DNA from: RGIG3528 sp045598045
GTDB lineage: Bacteria; Bacillota; Clostridia; Lachnospirales; Lachnospiraceae
Direction of reading: 5' to 3'
DNA: 64,000 nt
Assembly (NCBI GenBank): GCA_045598045.1
Contig: JAZLLG010000043.1
Span: 1-64,000 of the forward strand
The notes beneath the pieces are model-generated. The model did not search any database. It had not been told where the DNA came from and saw only the letters and a list, made by a program, of their open reading frames with translations. The translations under genes and the position numbers were made by a program. This document shows positions 61,071 to 64,000 of this stretch, in pieces (the first letter of the stretch is position 1; every line of letters starts with the position of its first letter).

Positions 61071-62909
61071 CTACAATGTAAGTTTATACCTCTCACAAAG
61101 CATTGTAACCGTCATTACAATGAGCAGATAATCGATTTCAAAAGCTCCCATCAGTTTGAAATCAGGCGCAGAATATATTTTTTTCATCTCCGAAACATAA
61201 TTTGCATCAAAGATGCCATATTTCTTAATAAGGCTCTCTTCAAGATAAGGGATATTTGAAGCTTCCTTGATCATTGAAGACATTCCCGGAGCCTGGAACG
61301 GAAATTTCTTACGTTTCAGGATTTCATCGGGAACAATACCTGCTCCGGCTTTTTTGAGAATGTATTTCTCATTCACACCGTGAAGCTTGTATTTGTCGGG
61401 AATCGTAAACACGAACTCCAAAACATCCTTGTCCAGGAACGGATGACGCCCTTCCACACTGTGTGAAAAGAACATTCTGTCACCATGCTCCGTAAGAAGA
61501 TGATCTGAAAGACGAAGCTTACAGTCAATATACGAACGGCGCTTTTGTGAGCTGAGCCCTTTAACACGTTCAACATTAATCGGGCTTTCGGCAAATGCTG
61601 AAAAGCTGTCTATTGAACCGCGGACATTTTCCGAATACACTTTCTCGTGAATCTTTCTGATTTCGGGATGATTCCTTTCGTAGCGGAAATATGGGTCTCC
61701 CCAAAGGCGCTCATTCACCTCGAGTTCTTCCTTCGTCATCTTGTCTTTCTGCATGTTTCTGAAAAGATCAACCATATATCCGACATATCCGGAGAATATT
61801 TCGTCTGAGCCCTGTCCCGTAAGAACTGCCTTCGCAGGTGAACCGCTTACAAGACCGGAAAGAAGATATGCCGCAACATCATAACTTTCCTTAACGCCCG
61901 ACTCACAATGATATATTACGCTTTCAAGATTGTCCCAGATTTCTTTTTCGGTAATCTTTGTAACGTAATGCTTTGAATTAACGCATTCTTTAACCATTTG
62001 CTGGAACCGGCTTTCATCCAGCTCTCCGTCTCCGATTTCTGCGGAGAAGGAATACATACTGTTAAGAAGATACTTGCCGATGAAGCAGGCAACCACGGAA
62101 CTGTCCAAGCCTCCGGAAACGTAAAATCCTACGGGCACATCCGCAATAAGTCTTCTTGTAATGGCTTTTTTAAGAAGATCGCGGAGATTTTCAACATAAT
62201 ATGCTTCACCTTTGTCCTCTTCCTCAGGACTGTAATGGATGTCCCAAAACTCAGTGTCGGCAATCTCCTTACCGTACTCAACCGTAAGCATATGTCCTGC
62301 TTTCAAAGACTTGATGCCCGCAAAAAAGGTCTCGGGGCTGACAACGCCGGGATAGTTCATAAGCTGGTCCACTGCCTTGAGATTAAGTTTTCTTGGGGCA
62401 TTGGGATACTCCATGACAGCTTTGATTTCGGAAGCAAAGACAAACTTTCCGTCAATCTCCCCATAGAACAACGGGCATATGCCCATCTGGTCTCTGAAAA
62501 GGAAAAGTCTCTTGATTTTTTCATCGTAAAGAGCAATGGCGAACTGTCCGTTAAGCATATTGGGGAAGTCCGTGCCGTACTCCTCGTAAAGGTGCAAAAT
62601 CACCTCTATGTCTGTTTCTGTGCGGAATATATGTCCCTTCTTCAGGAGTTCTTCACGAAGCTCACGATAGTTAAATATCTCACCGTTGCAAATAACAGTG
62701 ATGGACCTGTCCTCATTTTGAATAGGCTGCATTCCGCCTGTCAGATCAAGGAAGCTGAGTCGTGTAAAGCCAAGCGTGATGCCCTGAAGCTCCAGCATAT
62801 CGCTTCCGTCCGGGCCACGATGCTTAATGGCTTTCAGCATATTTTCCATGACTTTTATATCTGTTTTTCTGTCATTCTTAAGGTCGAAATAACCTGCAAT
62901 ACCGCACAT
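61071..62909 (-). CDS. asnB: Asparagine synthase (glutamine-hydrolysing)
   Basis: The 612-residue enzyme has an N-terminal glutaminase (Cys2 nucleophile, MCGIAGYFDL, and VICNGEIFNYRELR) and a synthetase with the PP-loop SGGLDSS (265-271). It makes Asn from Asp, or amidates another carboxylate. The link to an MBOAT gene and a surface peptidase suggests it may amidate or supply a cell-surface polymer instead of serving only Asn supply; that is inference. Confidence 0.93.
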   Translation of the reverse strand: MCGIAGYFDLKNDRKTDIKVMENMLKAIKHRGPDGSDMLELQGITLGFTRLSFLDLTGGMQPIQNEDRSITVICNGEIFNYRELREELLKKGHIFRTETDIEVILHLYEEYGTDFPNMLNGQFAIALYDEKIKRLFLFRDQMGICPLFYGEIDGKFVFASEIKAVMEYPNAPRKLNLKAVDQLMNYPGVVSPETFFAGIKSLKAGHMLTVEYGKEIADTEFWDIHYSPEEEDKGEAYYVENLRDLLKKAITRRLIADVPVGFYVSGGLDSSVVACFIGKYLLNSMYSFSAEIGDGELDESRFQQMVKECVNSKHYVTKITEKEIWDNLESVIYHCESGVKESYDVAAYLLSGLVSGSPAKAVLTGQGSDEIFSGYVGYMVDLFRNMQKDKMTKEELEVNERLWGDPYFRYERNHPEIRKIHEKVYSENVRGSIDSFSAFAESPINVERVKGLSSQKRRSYIDCKLRLSDHLLTEHGDRMFFSHSVEGRHPFLDKDVLEFVFTIPDKYKLHGVNEKYILKKAGAGIVPDEILKRKKFPFQAPGMSSMIKEASNIPYLEESLIKKYGIFDANYVSEMKKIYSAPDFKLMGAFEIDYLLIVMTVTMLCERYKLTL

Positions 62910-62917
62910 AAAAACTC

Positions 62918-64000
62918 CTAAAACTGATTATATATAAACTGGCTTTGATCGTATCCGTGTCCATATGCACCGAAAAGAATCACAACAACAAAAAGTGCAA
63001 TCCAGATGGATGCTTTTACGGGGAAATGAAGCTTTGTAATCTTGTCGCGAAGGAATCCGTCTCCCTTGAGAAGACTTACAACAATCATAAGCACTACACC
63101 CGCAAAGAGGATAATGTAATCCGTGATTCCAAGCCCAAAGGCCGCATAAGCACCTGCAACGGAGCCTGCGTAATTCCGGGTGGTGAATATGGATAAAAGA
63201 GATTTAAGCGTTGTTCCTACATTTGCAAAGCAATCAAACAAATTAAGTATGCTGATTAACGCAAAGGTGCGCAGGACAGTAAAGAGCCTGTATCCGGAAG
63301 TATTACTGAAACGCATCTTTTTATGGAATTTCGTGTAAAGCGGCTCAAATTCCTCTGAAAGCATAAGTATGAACCAGTTCAAAAGGCCCCACACTATGAA
63401 ATTCCAGGTTGCACCATGCCATACACCCGTAGCCAGCCATACAATAAATGACGAAAGATAAACCGGAATCTTTTTTCCGGCCTTTTCTCCGAAAACTTTC
63501 TTTGTAAACTTTGAAATCTTCTGCATCGGCTTGCTGACGGAAACCGGATAGAATACGTAGTTTCTGAACCAGGCACACATCGTAATGTGCCAGCGACGCC
63601 AATAATCCTTCAATGAAGTTGCAAAGTATGGTCTGTCAAAGTTCTCGGCAACCTTAATTCCGAGCATTTCCGACACACCTATTGTAATGTCGATGCCACC
63701 GGTAAAGTCCGCATACAGCTCCAATGTATACAGAAGCATACCGTAAAGAGCATAGGCACCTTTATATGTTTCAGGATCGCCAACATAAACAGACACAGCT
63801 GCAAGCACTCTGTCGGCGATGACAAGCTTCTTGAAAAAGCCCCATAATATACGCTGCAAACCAAATGAAACATTTTTTGCGGAAAATTTGTTCGGACCGA
63901 ACAACGTTTCCGCAAGTTCATTGTAGTTTGAAAGAGGGCCCTGAAGAATAATAGGGAAGAAGGATATGAAAAGCATGAATTTCAAAGGATTCTTTTCTGC
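62918..64000 (-). CDS. MBOAT-family O-acyltransferase (5' end outside window)
   Basis: The visible 360 residues belong to the DltB/AlgI branch of membrane-bound O-acyltransferases. Blocks are FISFFPIILQGPLSNYNELA, YWRRWHITMCAWFRNYVFYP and the catalytic His region GVWHGATWNFIVWGLLNW, with many membrane helices. The frame is open to base 64000 (AEKNPLKFM before the first Met). About 100-130 residues are therefore missing on the right, and the first Met in the window is not the start. It probably acylates a surface glycan. It leads the asnB-C39-addBA run. Confidence 0.93.
   Translation of the reverse strand, partial: AEKNPLKFMLFISFFPIILQGPLSNYNELAETLFGPNKFSAKNVSFGLQRILWGFFKKLVIADRVLAAVSVYVGDPETYKGAYALYGMLLYTLELYADFTGGIDITIGVSEMLGIKVAENFDRPYFATSLKDYWRRWHITMCAWFRNYVFYPVSVSKPMQKISKFTKKVFGEKAGKKIPVYLSSFIVWLATGVWHGATWNFIVWGLLNWFILMLSEEFEPLYTKFHKKMRFSNTSGYRLFTVLRTFALISILNLFDCFANVGTTLKSLLSIFTTRNYAGSVAGAYAAFGLGITDYIILFAGVVLMIVVSLLKGDGFLRDKITKLHFPVKASIWIALFVVVILFGAYGHGYDQSQFIYNQF

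Overview
The window looks like a chromosomal segment of a low-to-mid GC Firmicute, most likely a Lachnospiraceae-type Clostridia. The reasons are the Gram-positive gene order of the ribosomal superoperon, a zinc-finger S14, a Cys4-lid adenylate kinase, AddAB in place of RecBCD, strong GGAGG ribosome binding sites, TTGACA-17-TATAAT promoters, and many membrane-anchored surface proteins with Thr-Pro linkers. Almost everything is on the minus strand; only a SulP transporter and an integrase remnant are on plus. The assignment is inferred from gene content; no rRNA or tRNA was seen.

Reading in the direction of transcription (right to left): (1) 64000-52149 is a tight run MBOAT acyltransferase (cut by the window edge), asnB, a surface C39-type protease, addB, addA and a YlmH-like S4 protein. 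(2) 52129-47950 holds a GPH-type sugar symporter, an E2/CAT-fold protein that has lost its catalytic His, and an acyl-CoA synthetase. (3) 47939-44563 is gltX and a UvrD-like helicase behind a clear promoter. (4) 42849-44574 (plus) is a SulP/STAS transporter, divergent from (5) an ABC exporter and a GH127 beta-L-arabinofuranosidase-like enzyme with its own promoter.

(6) 38477-33706 is the str operon rpsL-rpsG-fusA-tuf; tuf has an extra promoter and ends at a strong terminator. It is followed by a membrane-anchored trigger-factor/SurA-like gene. (7) 32591-15749 is the S10-spc-alpha superoperon, rpsJ through secY-adk-map-infA-rpmJ-rpsM-rpsK-rpsD-rpoA-rplQ. It has a consensus promoter and a leader of about 300 nt. 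A second perfect promoter lies just before rpmJ, beside two unusual noncoding insertions (infA/rpmJ with 50-bp direct repeats, rpmJ/rpsM with several hairpins). (8) After a terminator come a YitT-family gene, then ecfA1-ecfA2-ecfT-truA.

(9) 11345-1716 is the most unusual part. In Bacillus-type genomes truA is followed directly by rplM-rpsI. Here seven overlapping or abutting genes sit between them: a CapA-PIG-L fusion, a CapA protein, a Cys-rich double-SH3b surface protein, an unknown anchored protein, an NAGPA-type phosphodiester glycosidase, an ECF sigma factor and a putative anti-sigma factor with an Ig-like domain. The set reads as a self-contained envelope-modification and envelope-sensing module with its own sigma/anti-sigma pair. 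(10) rplM-rpsI follow with their own promoter and terminator. The left edge carries the tail of a tyrosine recombinase and a coiled-coil ORF fragment, suggesting a mobile-element scar.
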